Of a DNA stretch of 23,102 bases, positions 8,001-16,062 are shown one piece after another; the stretch's first letter is position 1, and each line of letters opens with the position of its first letter. The translations under genes were made by a program, and so were the position numbers. Location: positions 1-23,102 of the IMG/VR virus record IMGVR_UViG_3300049460_000170. The stretch is one strand, 5' to 3'. This DNA is from a virus. The notes under the pieces are model-generated. The model was not told the origin of the DNA. It searched no databases and saw nothing but the letters and a program-made list of their open reading frames with translations.

Positions 8001-11000
8001 TCGAGCGGCCTGCCCCGTCAATCTTTTGCAGGCTGTTGCCGATGATGGCGTCGTACTTCTGCTGTGCGTAGTAGCGCTCGGCCTGCGGATCGGCAGCATG
8101 GGGATCCATCAGGTCTTCGACCGTCAGGTTCTTTTCGACATGCGTCCACAGCTGTTGCATGCGCGTGAGCACGTTGCCGTCGAGATGGGCCTCGGTGGCG
8201 AGCGCCGACTGGATCTTGCTGAAGGTGGTCAGCTCCTGCATCGTCATCGGGAACGCTGCGGCGAAGTGGCTCGCTACCTGCGCACCCAGTTGCAGGGCAT
8301 CGGACACCTTCGTCTTGCGCCGGCTCTCTTCACGCGGATCCTGCACATCGAGGTAGTCCGCTACCTTGCGGTCGAGCGTGTCTTCGAGCGCGGAGAGGCG
8401 ATCGTTCAGGCCATACGTGGTCGACTGGAAGAGTGCCGTATCGCGCATGACAGCCGAGCGGCTCGGTTGCGACTGCAGTACGACGGCCGTGTTGAATAGC
8501 AGGTTGCTGAACATGTCATTGGCTGGCACGACTTCCCTGCCCCAGACCAGTTGCTTCAGGTGCTCGATAACCTTCCGTGCCAGCTGAACCAGGGGATGCG
8601 CAGCCGTGCGTTCCTGCAGACGTGCGAGATCCTGGTTGGCCAGCGCCCACGCCATGAACTCATTGAGTCCCTGTGCCTTCTGCGAGGCACGTTCCAGATC
8701 GGGATTGTTCAGGTGACCATTGATGGCCGTCACCGCATCGGTGTAGGCCTGCTGGAGTTTCGGAGAAACGTTGTTCAGCCGGTCGGACATCGACAGGAAC
8801 TGCGTCATCAGCTTTTCAATGTTGCCGATGGCACCCTTGATGACGCCCGACTGCGGGCCTAGGTTGTCTCCTGCGTAGTGAGCGAGCACCGTCTCGAAGG
8901 TCGAGGCATGGATCAGCTCATGCGTGAGCGTCTCACTGGACGGATTCATCAGGTAAATCTCCTGACGACCCGGCATCATGAAGCCCTTGGTGCGCTCATC
9001 CGACAGCCAGGACGCATCGACTGCATTGCCACCCTGGTTCTGGTTGTAGGCAAGCAGTTGTTCCCGCGTACCAAAGATCACCTTGTAGCCCTGGGCTGCC
9101 AGTGACTGGCTGATCTGCTGGAGAATCTTTGACTGAACCGAGGGAATCTTGGATCCGATCTGACCGAGCAGATTCTTCAGATCAGCAAAGTTCAGCACAC
9201 GTGCGCCCGACGCCGTTTCGAGTCCGGCTTTCTGCAACTCAGGTGCAATGTTCTGCGTCTTCGGTGCCGACTCACCGAGGAGCTTGTCCCGCTCTTCGTT
9301 GTAGAGTTCGGACATGCGGGTAGCGACTTCCTCTTCGCTGCCGGTGAGCATCTCCTTGCCCTGGATCTGGTACGGGGAAGAAGCGGCCGCCATCTGGTCC
9401 ACTGACACATTGACACGGCTCAGTGCACGGTGACGGGCTTCCGCTTCCAGTGCACCATCGGCCACCGCTTTCTGCAGGTCGAGCATGGCATCCCGGACAT
9501 CCTGCAGACCAAACTCCTGCGTGGTCTTGAGCGGACCGAACAGTGCCTTCACCAGATCCTTGTGCTGGTCGCCGTGCGGTTCCACGTCCTTGAGCGAGAT
9601 GTCCTTGACGAACTTGCCATAGGCCTCGGAGACGGCCTGCAGCGGGTTGCCCATCCACGACTGCCACACTGCCTGGTTGGCCTGTTCGGAGCCTTCCACG
9701 ATCTTGTCCAGCGGCATGTTCATGCCGTCGAAGATCTTCAGCGTGCCGCCGATCGCCCCCTGCATGGTGGAGATGAGCTGCATCATCTTGCCATCCCCCA
9801 TGCCGATGTTCATGAAGGGGATGCCCGCCACACCCGAGTTTTGCGGGCCATAGGCGGTAGCCGTCGCACCCATCTTGTTGTCGAACGAGGTGGCGTAGCC
9901 TTCACCCTTCAGGTTGGCCTTGTCGGCGCCTGCCACATAGAAGGCCTGGCCCGGCGCCTTGATGACGGGAGCCAGGTGAGACACAGAGCCCAGGATCTGG
10001 TCCTGTTCCTTCTGGCTCAGGTACTCACCTGCCACATAGTCCGGACCCTTGGCCTTCTCCGCAAGTGCTGCTTCCACGGCACGCTGGTAGGCGTATTGCT
10101 GCATGATCGACGGGATCTGCGTGGCCTTGCGCACGAGCTCCGCCGAGTCGAAGAGTGAATGTCCGACCACTTCCTTGATCGACTCACGCATCGGCTCGAC
10201 GAAGAGGCTCAGCATGTTCTGTCGCATCACCTTCAGTGCTTCCGGTTCAAACGTCCACGTCTGCAGCTTCTGTGTCACTGAATCGACGCCCGAGTCTTCC
10301 ATCGTGCGGGAGCCGTCCGGATTGGTCGTGACCTTGTTCAGGATCAGCGCATTCAGTGCATTCATCAGCATGTCCCGTTTGGCGATGGCTTCTTCGCCTT
10401 CACCGAACAGGGTTGCTGGTGTGCGGCCATTAGCCAGCGCATCGGAGAACTGCTGGTAGACCTTCTCCACCACCATGCCCGTGAGCTTGCCGGCGATGCC
10501 CATCGCACCTGAACCGTAGATCGTGATGGTCAGCGGATTCTTGGCAATGCCCCGGTCCAGATCTACCGTGTCCTTGCCGTCGAACTTCACCACGTCACCG
10601 AGCATCAGGTTCATCAGGTTGAGCAGATGGTTCTGCTGCGTCTTCACCTCTTCCGGCAGGCTCTGGCGCATGTCGGCAATACGCGTGCGCAGATCGTCGG
10701 ACGACGCCTTGTACAGGTCGACACCATCCTGCTGGCGGTAGGCGGTCGAGGTCTGGTCCTTGAGGCCACCAAACCACAGGCCACCCCGGGCCATGTTCTT
10801 CACCCAGCTCCTGGTGAAGCGACCCGTGGAGAGCAGCGCCATTGCATTGACCGGGCCGTTGGTCATGCCGTCGGCCTCGAGGTAGAGCTGCGTCTGGAAC
10901 CCCTTGCGGTCAGCCTTGCTCGCATCGAGGTAGCGGGCGTACTCCATCAGCCCATGCAGCTGCACGAACGACGGATCGGAGCCAAGGGAAGCCTTGAGCT

Positions 11001-14000
11001 CACTGGCCATGTCCTCGGTCATCTTGCCCGTCTGCTGGAACTGGCGCAGCACATCGACAGCCGGTGCGAACTTGCCGGTGAGGTCTCCCAGCGTCTTGTC
11101 CAGCATCATGGCGAACGGCATGTTGTGCACCTTCGTGCCGATCGCCTGACCGACACCCAGCATGAAGGCCTGCATGTGCTCCGACGTGCCCAGGTCGAGC
11201 GTGCTCATCGTGGGCAGCACGACTTCACGCATGAGCTTCGAAGCCTGCGGATTGTAGCGGCCCAGCATCTGCAGACGGGATACCCGGCTCATGTTGTAGC
11301 CGTAGCGGATGTTCACCTCTTCAGGCGCCTTGCCAGTCTGTTCGGCATGGCCTTCGACAGCCGACATCAGATCCTCGAACGTGCTGAATGCCGAGACGAT
11401 CGCCTGACGCTGGCCCTGCTTGGAGTTGAAGTCGTTGACGTTCAGCTTCTCCTTGTCGACCATGCCCGGCCCGAAGATATCAGCCAGCTTCTCCAGCGTG
11501 AGTGCACGGTAGAGCGACGCCATACGCGGGTTCACCCGGAACGGTGTGGCCTGTTCGTTGGCGATCATGTCCAGCTGCTCGGCCGTATTCTGCACGAGCG
11601 GATTGCGCATCTGGGCCTTGGCCACAGGCGGACGGTCATCACCCAGGTAATGGGTCAGTTCCGGCGTCTTCGCTACCACCCGTTCGATCGCATCCGGGAA
11701 CGAGCGGATGTTCTTCATGTCCTTCATGTTGGCGGTCACCAGCACAGGCAACGTCTTGATCTTCAGGCCCTTGGCCGACTCGCCATCGGGGATCACATCA
11801 CCCGTCTCCGTGTTCACGCGGATCGACTTCTCCGCAAGCAGTGGCATCTTCTCGTAGCGCTGGGTCTCGTCATTCCAGCCGGTGACAGTCGTATCCATCA
11901 TCGTGCGGATGACTTCGGCCGCCATCGCCTGCGGGATGCCCTTCACGTACCCGTCGGCCACATTGCGGTTGCCATCCAGTCCCCAGTAGGTCTGGATCTT
12001 CTGAGCCAGGGAGGTAACGGCATCGATGCGGGACACCCCTGAATTCAGGTGATTGACGATCGACTCGTCGACCTTGGCATCATCGGCAAAGCCGAATGCG
12101 CTCTTCACGTCCGACTCGTCGAGCACGCCGCCATACCCATTGGACGACAGGATCCACTGCAGACCCGCAATGGAAGCCGTCTCGGCCAGCGCCTGGTTCA
12201 GCTTCAGACCACCACCCTCCTGCTCTTCCGTCAGGTTGAGCAGCTTGCCATTGCGCCAGCGGTTGGCGTTGTCGGCATTCTTGTTGCCACTGACCTTTTC
12301 TTTCAGGAAGGTCTGCAGGTGATCGTTGAGCTCATTGACCATGCTGGGCACCATGCCCAGGAACCAGCGGTAGTCACGGGCGACTTCATCCGTCAGGCGT
12401 GCGGGCGAACCCTTGCCACCGTCACGGGCAAAGTTACCCGACGAAGCGAGCGACTCCTTGACCTGTTCGAGCGGCTGCTGCGAAGTAGCCAGTGACGACT
12501 TCGCTTCCTTCGGCAATGAGAACGCTTCGGTGAACTTGTTGCCCGTCTTCGGTTCGACGAGATCCGGGTAGACGGCAGCCAGGCCCTTCTTCTCCTTCAC
12601 TGGTTCAACTTTGGTTTCAACTTTCGCTTCGACAGGCGCAGCCTTCTCCGCTACCGGCTTCACTACCGGTTCAGCAGGCTTTGTCCCGGGTTGTGCCGGA
12701 GCAACTTCCGGCTTCGATTCCGTAACAGTCTGTTTCGGTGCGGGCTGAGTCTCTTGGACCGGTGCCCCAACCGGTTTAGACTCGGCCTTGACTTCTGTTG
12801 TGTCCGGCGTCGCTGCAGTCTGGGCCGTCTGGACATTCCCATTGACCGAACCGACCGAGCGCTTGCCCTGTGCCCACTCCTGCGCTACCTTCGCGGGCGT
12901 GTCACCCGTGAGCGACGGGTCCAGTGCCACCTGATCCAGATGACCAACCTTCAGCTCCGGATACGCCGACGCCAGCGCATTGTGCATCTCCACGAGGGCA
13001 TGCGCTTCCGCCCCGACAGTCTGGGCATTATCAATCGAGCCGGGTTTGTGTGGCGTGACACCGAAACCCTTCTTCGAGGTCAGCCACTGGGACTTGTCAG
13101 GCGAGATGTAGTTGTACTGGAGCGAGTTACCCGTATTCGCATTCCGGCCCTGTGCCGCGATCTGCGCATTGATGGCCTTGACCTTGTTCTGGATCGTCTG
13201 CGCGAACAGGCCAAAGTTGGTCAGCGCAGTACGGGCACCTTCCATATCACCCGACGCATACGCCGAACGGATATTGGCGAGGTGTGTCGCAGCCGAATCC
13301 TTGCCTTCTGGCGATTCATTGGCGGGGGCCGTTGAGACCTGCTTGGCCACGATGTCTTTCGCAGCCGTCTGACCATTCGCCGCGAGCTGGTCGACATACG
13401 CCTGACGACCTTTCAGGACAGCCAGTGCCGTGCGGATCGCCGCACTCTGGTAGTTCGACAGCTGCACCTTACCGGCCGACTGCATGGCCATCACCGTCTC
13501 CAGCGACTTCGCTGGCACGCGGTCAGGTGCGAGATCGGCTACCGCCGCCACCGTGTGAATCGCCTGCTGGCCTTCCGGCGTTGCGGCTGACTCCTCGGTC
13601 ACATGAGGCACTTCGATCTTTTCAGCGGCCTGCTGGGCAGCCTTGGCTCCCTTGCGGGCACCCGGCGACTGCTGGTAGGTGCTGACCAGATCGCTGATGT
13701 CCTGCACGAACTGCTGCGCTTCGGGCGGCAGGTGCTGGATGTCTTCGGGCGACTGGCTCAACGTGTCCATCACGTTGTTCAGACTGGCCTTCAGGGCGCC
13801 ATGCACCAGCAGCCGGTCCTGCATCGAGTTGTTCTCGTCCCACATGTAGCGGTCCATGTTCTGGAACGCATGCACGCGGGTCGATGCATCACCGACGGCA
13901 TCCGTGATCTGCTGGGGCAGACCCTGCAGCTCATCCGGATGGAAGGCCATCGAGTCGTGGACTTCCTGCACGTACTTCGCACCCGTGGCCTTGGTCTCTT

Positions 14001-15678
14001 CCGGCAGGTTGGCTGCCTGGATCGAGTCCTGTGCCTGCTGGGCAGCGACGGGCGCATTCTGGGCCACCTCATCGGCCGCCGTGCTGATGTTCTGGTCTGA
14101 GACGGGGGACGCTGCTTCATTGGCGGCCGCCACCTTGTCGCCCCGCTTCGCAGCGAGATCCACCAGCGGTTTGGCCACAGCACCCGCCACACCTGCCGCA
14201 CCCTTGACAGCGGACGTTGCCACCGAGCCGAGATTCAGTGCGGCACGGGTTGCATGCGTGAGCACCGCACCCGGACCCTGCACCGCACCAGCGGAGGCCA
14301 TGCCATACAGGCCACCGAGACCGGCCTGCTCACCGACACCTTCGAGCAGATCCTGGTTGGGGTTCGCTCCCGAGCGTTGCGTGCCCAGGTTCTGGGCGAG
14401 CTGACCCGTACCTGACTGGATCGTTTCTTCCAGTCCTTCCTTGAGGATGTTCTGTCCTGCTTCGCGCAGTGATGGCACCGAGAACGGATGCGCCTCGAAC
14501 TTCTCGACCAGCTTGCCCGTCATCATGGCGGCCGGTCCCTGCACGGCAGCTGCGAACATGCCTGCCCGGTTGGCAATGAACGTCTTCGCCTGATCCGGGC
14601 TCATGCCCTGGTTGTCGACCAGATCGACGTACGTGGGCGAGTCCTTGCGCAGGTCGGTATCCGACTTGCCCATGATGTCGGCCGCCGTCTGCTGGTACGC
14701 GCCGCCCGCTTCCGTGAGACCGATCGAACCCGGCATGGCCACATCGTGAGCCAGGGGAGCAATCCTGGCTGCCACCTGTTCACCCTTCAGGCCAACGCCT
14801 AGGAGTCCCAGGTGTTCAGCACCATCAATAGCGGCCTTGGCACCGAGACCAATGCCCTTGCCGATCGGGCCAGCCGTGACCAGCGAGCCGATGCCCTGTG
14901 CCAGACCGTCCGTTGCGACCGTGCCATCGGAGAGTGCATTGCTGACGGCCGTTCCCGCATCCCGACCAATCCGGCGCAGACCGGCGACCAAGGAGCCGTC
15001 CGTCTTCGTTTCCTGTTCCTGCAGCGCCTTGTTGTCCCGGTAGCCGAGTTCGTTCGTTGCCGCGTTCACCCGCTGGTGAGCGGACAGTGCATCCGACTCC
15101 AGGTTGCCCTGTACGAAGTCATTGAGTGACTTCACGGCAGAAGCGGCCTGTGTGCCGGCATCCTTGTTGATAAGGCCGAGACCCAGCGCACCGATACCGC
15201 CCACCGAGTTGGCCACACCGAGACCTACACCGGCACCGAAGTCACCGATTGCCTGGGCGTAGTTACGTGAACCCGTGGCATCCGTCTGCACGGCGCCTTG
15301 TGCCTGCAGTCGGGCCGAGATCAGGCGCATGCCCTGGTCATAGCCGTACTTGGCGATGAGATCTGCACCCGGCAGTGAGGCCATGTCGGCATCAATCTGC
15401 GTGGGCATCGTCTTCATGCCTGCGCCTGTCTGGCGGGATAGCACATCGGAGTACAGCTGATCCAGAGAAGGGATACCGTTCTGTTGGGCAACACCGGCCT
15501 TCTTCTGGTCGGCGGTGACAGCAAGGGAAGCCTTCTTTGCATCAGCCGTGGCAGCGACAGACTGCTGGATAGTGGGCTGGACTACAGATTCCCCAGGACT
15601 GAGTGAGCCTTGAGGAGCAACGGGAGCCGGAGTGTTCCCGTTGAGATACTGGTCGAAAAGATCTTGTGCAGAGGGCAT
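5044..15678 (-). CDS. N4-type virion RNA polymerase (vRNAP), 3,544 aa
   Basis: This is the giant DNA-dependent RNA polymerase that N4-like phages package and eject to transcribe early genes from hairpin promoters. The T7-family motifs sit at N4-like spacing: SRVSR (1464-1468; Arg1468 matches the T/DxxGR arginine), motif A EADGMTNGP (Asp1603), motif B R1709-x3-K1713-x7-Y1721-G, and motif C IFDGMN (Asp1984). Trp1141 in NANRW lies where N4 contacts the promoter hairpin. Residues 1-950 form an N-terminal region with glycine-rich hydrophobic stretches. A Pro/Lys/Glu-rich linker (950-1031) leads into the polymerase (about 1032-2130). The remainder is the C-terminal region, needed in N4 for packaging; it contains a zincin-like motif HELIHA (2253-2258) with Glu2340. 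There is no cysteine in the whole protein. The start ATG has AGGA 7 bases upstream, and the gene is bounded by terminators on both sides. Confidence 0.98.
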   Translation of the reverse strand: MPSAQDLFDQYLNGNTPAPVAPQGSLSPGESVVQPTIQQSVAATADAKKASLAVTADQKKAGVAQQNGIPSLDQLYSDVLSRQTGAGMKTMPTQIDADMASLPGADLIAKYGYDQGMRLISARLQAQGAVQTDATGSRNYAQAIGDFGAGVGLGVANSVGGIGALGLGLINKDAGTQAASAVKSLNDFVQGNLESDALSAHQRVNAATNELGYRDNKALQEQETKTDGSLVAGLRRIGRDAGTAVSNALSDGTVATDGLAQGIGSLVTAGPIGKGIGLGAKAAIDGAEHLGLLGVGLKGEQVAARIAPLAHDVAMPGSIGLTEAGGAYQQTAADIMGKSDTDLRKDSPTYVDLVDNQGMSPDQAKTFIANRAGMFAAAVQGPAAMMTGKLVEKFEAHPFSVPSLREAGQNILKEGLEETIQSGTGQLAQNLGTQRSGANPNQDLLEGVGEQAGLGGLYGMASAGAVQGPGAVLTHATRAALNLGSVATSAVKGAAGVAGAVAKPLVDLAAKRGDKVAAANEAASPVSDQNISTAADEVAQNAPVAAQQAQDSIQAANLPEETKATGAKYVQEVHDSMAFHPDELQGLPQQITDAVGDASTRVHAFQNMDRYMWDENNSMQDRLLVHGALKASLNNVMDTLSQSPEDIQHLPPEAQQFVQDISDLVSTYQQSPGARKGAKAAQQAAEKIEVPHVTEESAATPEGQQAIHTVAAVADLAPDRVPAKSLETVMAMQSAGKVQLSNYQSAAIRTALAVLKGRQAYVDQLAANGQTAAKDIVAKQVSTAPANESPEGKDSAATHLANIRSAYASGDMEGARTALTNFGLFAQTIQNKVKAINAQIAAQGRNANTGNSLQYNYISPDKSQWLTSKKGFGVTPHKPGSIDNAQTVGAEAHALVEMHNALASAYPELKVGHLDQVALDPSLTGDTPAKVAQEWAQGKRSVGSVNGNVQTAQTAATPDTTEVKAESKPVGAPVQETQPAPKQTVTESKPEVAPAQPGTKPAEPVVKPVAEKAAPVEAKVETKVEPVKEKKGLAAVYPDLVEPKTGNKFTEAFSLPKEAKSSLATSQQPLEQVKESLASSGNFARDGGKGSPARLTDEVARDYRWFLGMVPSMVNELNDHLQTFLKEKVSGNKNADNANRWRNGKLLNLTEEQEGGGLKLNQALAETASIAGLQWILSSNGYGGVLDESDVKSAFGFADDAKVDESIVNHLNSGVSRIDAVTSLAQKIQTYWGLDGNRNVADGYVKGIPQAMAAEVIRTMMDTTVTGWNDETQRYEKMPLLAEKSIRVNTETGDVIPDGESAKGLKIKTLPVLVTANMKDMKNIRSFPDAIERVVAKTPELTHYLGDDRPPVAKAQMRNPLVQNTAEQLDMIANEQATPFRVNPRMASLYRALTLEKLADIFGPGMVDKEKLNVNDFNSKQGQRQAIVSAFSTFEDLMSAVEGHAEQTGKAPEEVNIRYGYNMSRVSRLQMLGRYNPQASKLMREVVLPTMSTLDLGTSEHMQAFMLGVGQAIGTKVHNMPFAMMLDKTLGDLTGKFAPAVDVLRQFQQTGKMTEDMASELKASLGSDPSFVQLHGLMEYARYLDASKADRKGFQTQLYLEADGMTNGPVNAMALLSTGRFTRSWVKNMARGGLWFGGLKDQTSTAYRQQDGVDLYKASSDDLRTRIADMRQSLPEEVKTQQNHLLNLMNLMLGDVVKFDGKDTVDLDRGIAKNPLTITIYGSGAMGIAGKLTGMVVEKVYQQFSDALANGRTPATLFGEGEEAIAKRDMLMNALNALILNKVTTNPDGSRTMEDSGVDSVTQKLQTWTFEPEALKVMRQNMLSLFVEPMRESIKEVVGHSLFDSAELVRKATQIPSIMQQYAYQRAVEAALAEKAKGPDYVAGEYLSQKEQDQILGSVSHLAPVIKAPGQAFYVAGADKANLKGEGYATSFDNKMGATATAYGPQNSGVAGIPFMNIGMGDGKMMQLISTMQGAIGGTLKIFDGMNMPLDKIVEGSEQANQAVWQSWMGNPLQAVSEAYGKFVKDISLKDVEPHGDQHKDLVKALFGPLKTTQEFGLQDVRDAMLDLQKAVADGALEAEARHRALSRVNVSVDQMAAASSPYQIQGKEMLTGSEEEVATRMSELYNEERDKLLGESAPKTQNIAPELQKAGLETASGARVLNFADLKNLLGQIGSKIPSVQSKILQQISQSLAAQGYKVIFGTREQLLAYNQNQGGNAVDASWLSDERTKGFMMPGRQEIYLMNPSSETLTHELIHASTFETVLAHYAGDNLGPQSGVIKGAIGNIEKLMTQFLSMSDRLNNVSPKLQQAYTDAVTAINGHLNNPDLERASQKAQGLNEFMAWALANQDLARLQERTAAHPLVQLARKVIEHLKQLVWGREVVPANDMFSNLLFNTAVVLQSQPSRSAVMRDTALFQSTTYGLNDRLSALEDTLDRKVADYLDVQDPREESRRKTKVSDALQLGAQVASHFAAAFPMTMQELTTFSKIQSALATEAHLDGNVLTRMQQLWTHVEKNLTVEDLMDPHAADPQAERYYAQQKYDAIIGNSLQKIDGAGRSTLLPAFMALAMTNDQFRGVLHDMPVPKGEKSNAESRIDALLENGAQAVMDNLARRLSGDLGSQTVREAVDALSDRMIAIAQDRQSFFDQLANPVGDVVDRSNGIVVQGMNDLADKAVGKAEALDAKYDNKATNLLASAARLTAAVVSEEHAGKIAEGVLTALNKVKGFKPFTEAIADLVGRTVSNASVYDMIKLVRTMIAQDRQQFREEVPKVIASKFSRTLTDDEWSLLHRAMGKSDLASLAQGMNQDEILKVLEHPADLKAKIQELEKAIQAADKPNWSRYQTKMQQLADYMMNGKTSSNLLRNAVAISRLLGETNVNRKSAKVADMKTFQKNIDMLTTLYALGHLELKHQLDVSTLVSKEGAGMQFALAYLQGQRVEEQNRAVQSDRSLFNHYKGNIPSLQGAGESLIVADDANYAHLAERSYVRVGDYGGSVAEAGKISRGYYFAPVSGRNVFAQGILQNVRQTAGGVDVATGYTVGDMTAGRITDPKIVQRAVRGMQAGIEGSREHLLPVYDGGGQVVAFERSVDPFQMQRLSFNTQLHEMVGVWRGRQVEEAKAALYNDALIDRLYDMYDADMKNGTSNQDQYINVFDLREQAKDPVLHDAVQLITPQMKQRIEQTFGQSFYVRRDMLNDALGYRAASVGDAWTGTSRWNNQTQESFKRLAMSVFGNKAYQYTVNAEKTFQSFISDVKTMIVVKSVVVPVTNMISNAYQLAARGVPVKSIITGMPKKTAEVQAYVKSEVRRIEADAELRAAQGRNDVVAGRKLAAEIQSIEDSHKRMSIWPLIQAGEFSAISGGQAGIEDVELASGKLYSYIESQVNKLPAGIKAAGRYALITKDTALYRGMQTATEYGDFLAKAILYDDLTKRQGKSKEHALSRVTEEFVNYDRLRGRFRGYLESMGLLWFYNFKIRSSKVALSMIRNNPVHALLAGLAPAPTFLGSIGSPLTDNVFTKLADGQLNFSFGFGQVLHAPMLNPWVNLVH

Positions 15679-15741
15679 CAGTCAGTCCTGTTGCGAGATA
15701 TGTTTGGGGTGAACTGTACCAGGAACCGGGCACCTTAAAAA
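15679..15741 (-). promoter_or_regulatory. Leader with probable vRNAP promoter and ribosome binding site
   Basis: A terminator lies just upstream, so the vRNAP gene needs a promoter in this 63-base leader or must rely on read-through. On the minus strand CATATC (about 15696-15701) could be a -10 element. The hexamer 17 bases before it (TTCCTG) is a poor -35, which would fit N4 late promoters: they are weak sigma70 promoters that depend on phage SSB. AGGA at 15686-15689 is the ribosome binding site. The promoter elements are tentative; the ribosome binding site is firm. Confidence 0.4.
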
Positions 15742-15772
15742 CAAAAAAGCCCCACCCTTTTGGGGTGAGGCT
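15741..15772 (-). terminator. Intrinsic terminator before the vRNAP gene
   Basis: The arms 15748-15757 and 15763-15772 form a GC-rich stem of 9 pairs with one C/A mismatch. On the minus strand a T-rich tract (complement of 15741-15747 and beyond) follows. It would end transcription of the structural genes after the 72-aa gene, separating the vRNAP gene from them. Confidence 0.85.
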
Positions 15773-15799
15773 CGTCTGTTGTCGAGAGCAGTGGACAGT

Positions 15800-16018
15800 T
15801 TACGCGCTTTTCGGCCGGGCAATGCCCTTGATGATCCACGCAATGGCCTGCAGGAGCAGACAGGCAATGAGAGCACCCCAGAATGGATCGAACACAGCCG
15901 ATCCTTCGTGGTGCAGCTGGAACTTCTGCCAGGCGTAGAACAGTCCTACGGGAAGTAGCAGCCAGCCGATGAGACTGACTACACGTGCAAAGCGCCGGAT
16001 ACCTTCTGCCATGTTCAT
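15800..16018 (-). CDS. Small two-helix membrane protein
   Basis: The protein has 72 aa with two likely transmembrane helices (about residues 12-30 and 45-63), separated by a short polar loop with HHEG. Both ends are basic (RRFAR near the start, KGIARPK at the end), so both termini are probably cytoplasmic. This hairpin topology is shared by class II holins and other small phage membrane proteins, but no family is recognised. ATG at 16018 is preceded by a GGGGG held in a hairpin stem; a second ATG at 16012 is a possible alternative start. It lies between the structural genes and the vRNAP terminator, where N4 itself has no counterpart that I can recall. Confidence 0.65.
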   Translation of the reverse strand: MNMAEGIRRFARVVSLIGWLLLPVGLFYAWQKFQLHHEGSAVFDPFWGALIACLLLQAIAWIIKGIARPKSA

Positions 16019-16021
16019 GTG

Positions 16022-16057
16022 GATTCCCCCGTCCTTTATTGGAAGTACGGGGGAATC
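16022..16057 (-). promoter_or_regulatory. Hairpin covering the ribosome binding site of the 72-aa gene
   Basis: The arms 16022-16032 and 16047-16057 are perfectly complementary over 11 bases, with a 14-base loop. On the minus strand the G-run that could act as Shine-Dalgarno lies in the stem, about 7 bases before the ATG at 16018, and an AAAGGA lies in the loop. No T-run follows. The structure could block or tune initiation of the membrane protein gene. Confidence 0.6.
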
Positions 16058-16062
16058 TTACA

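Noticed and set aside
5371-8499. A 1,042-codon open frame on the plus strand
   Set aside because: It lies wholly antisense to the vRNAP gene. Its product is an unnatural Arg/His/Leu/Val-rich mix with no motifs, typical of the complement of a high-GC coding frame.
10627-12042. A 471-codon plus-strand open frame
   Set aside because: Antisense to the polymerase domain of the vRNAP, including its catalytic motifs; same compositional artefact.
16022-16057. Hairpin before the 72-aa gene as an intrinsic terminator
   Set aside because: There is no T-run on either strand, and its minus-strand end lies almost at the start codon.
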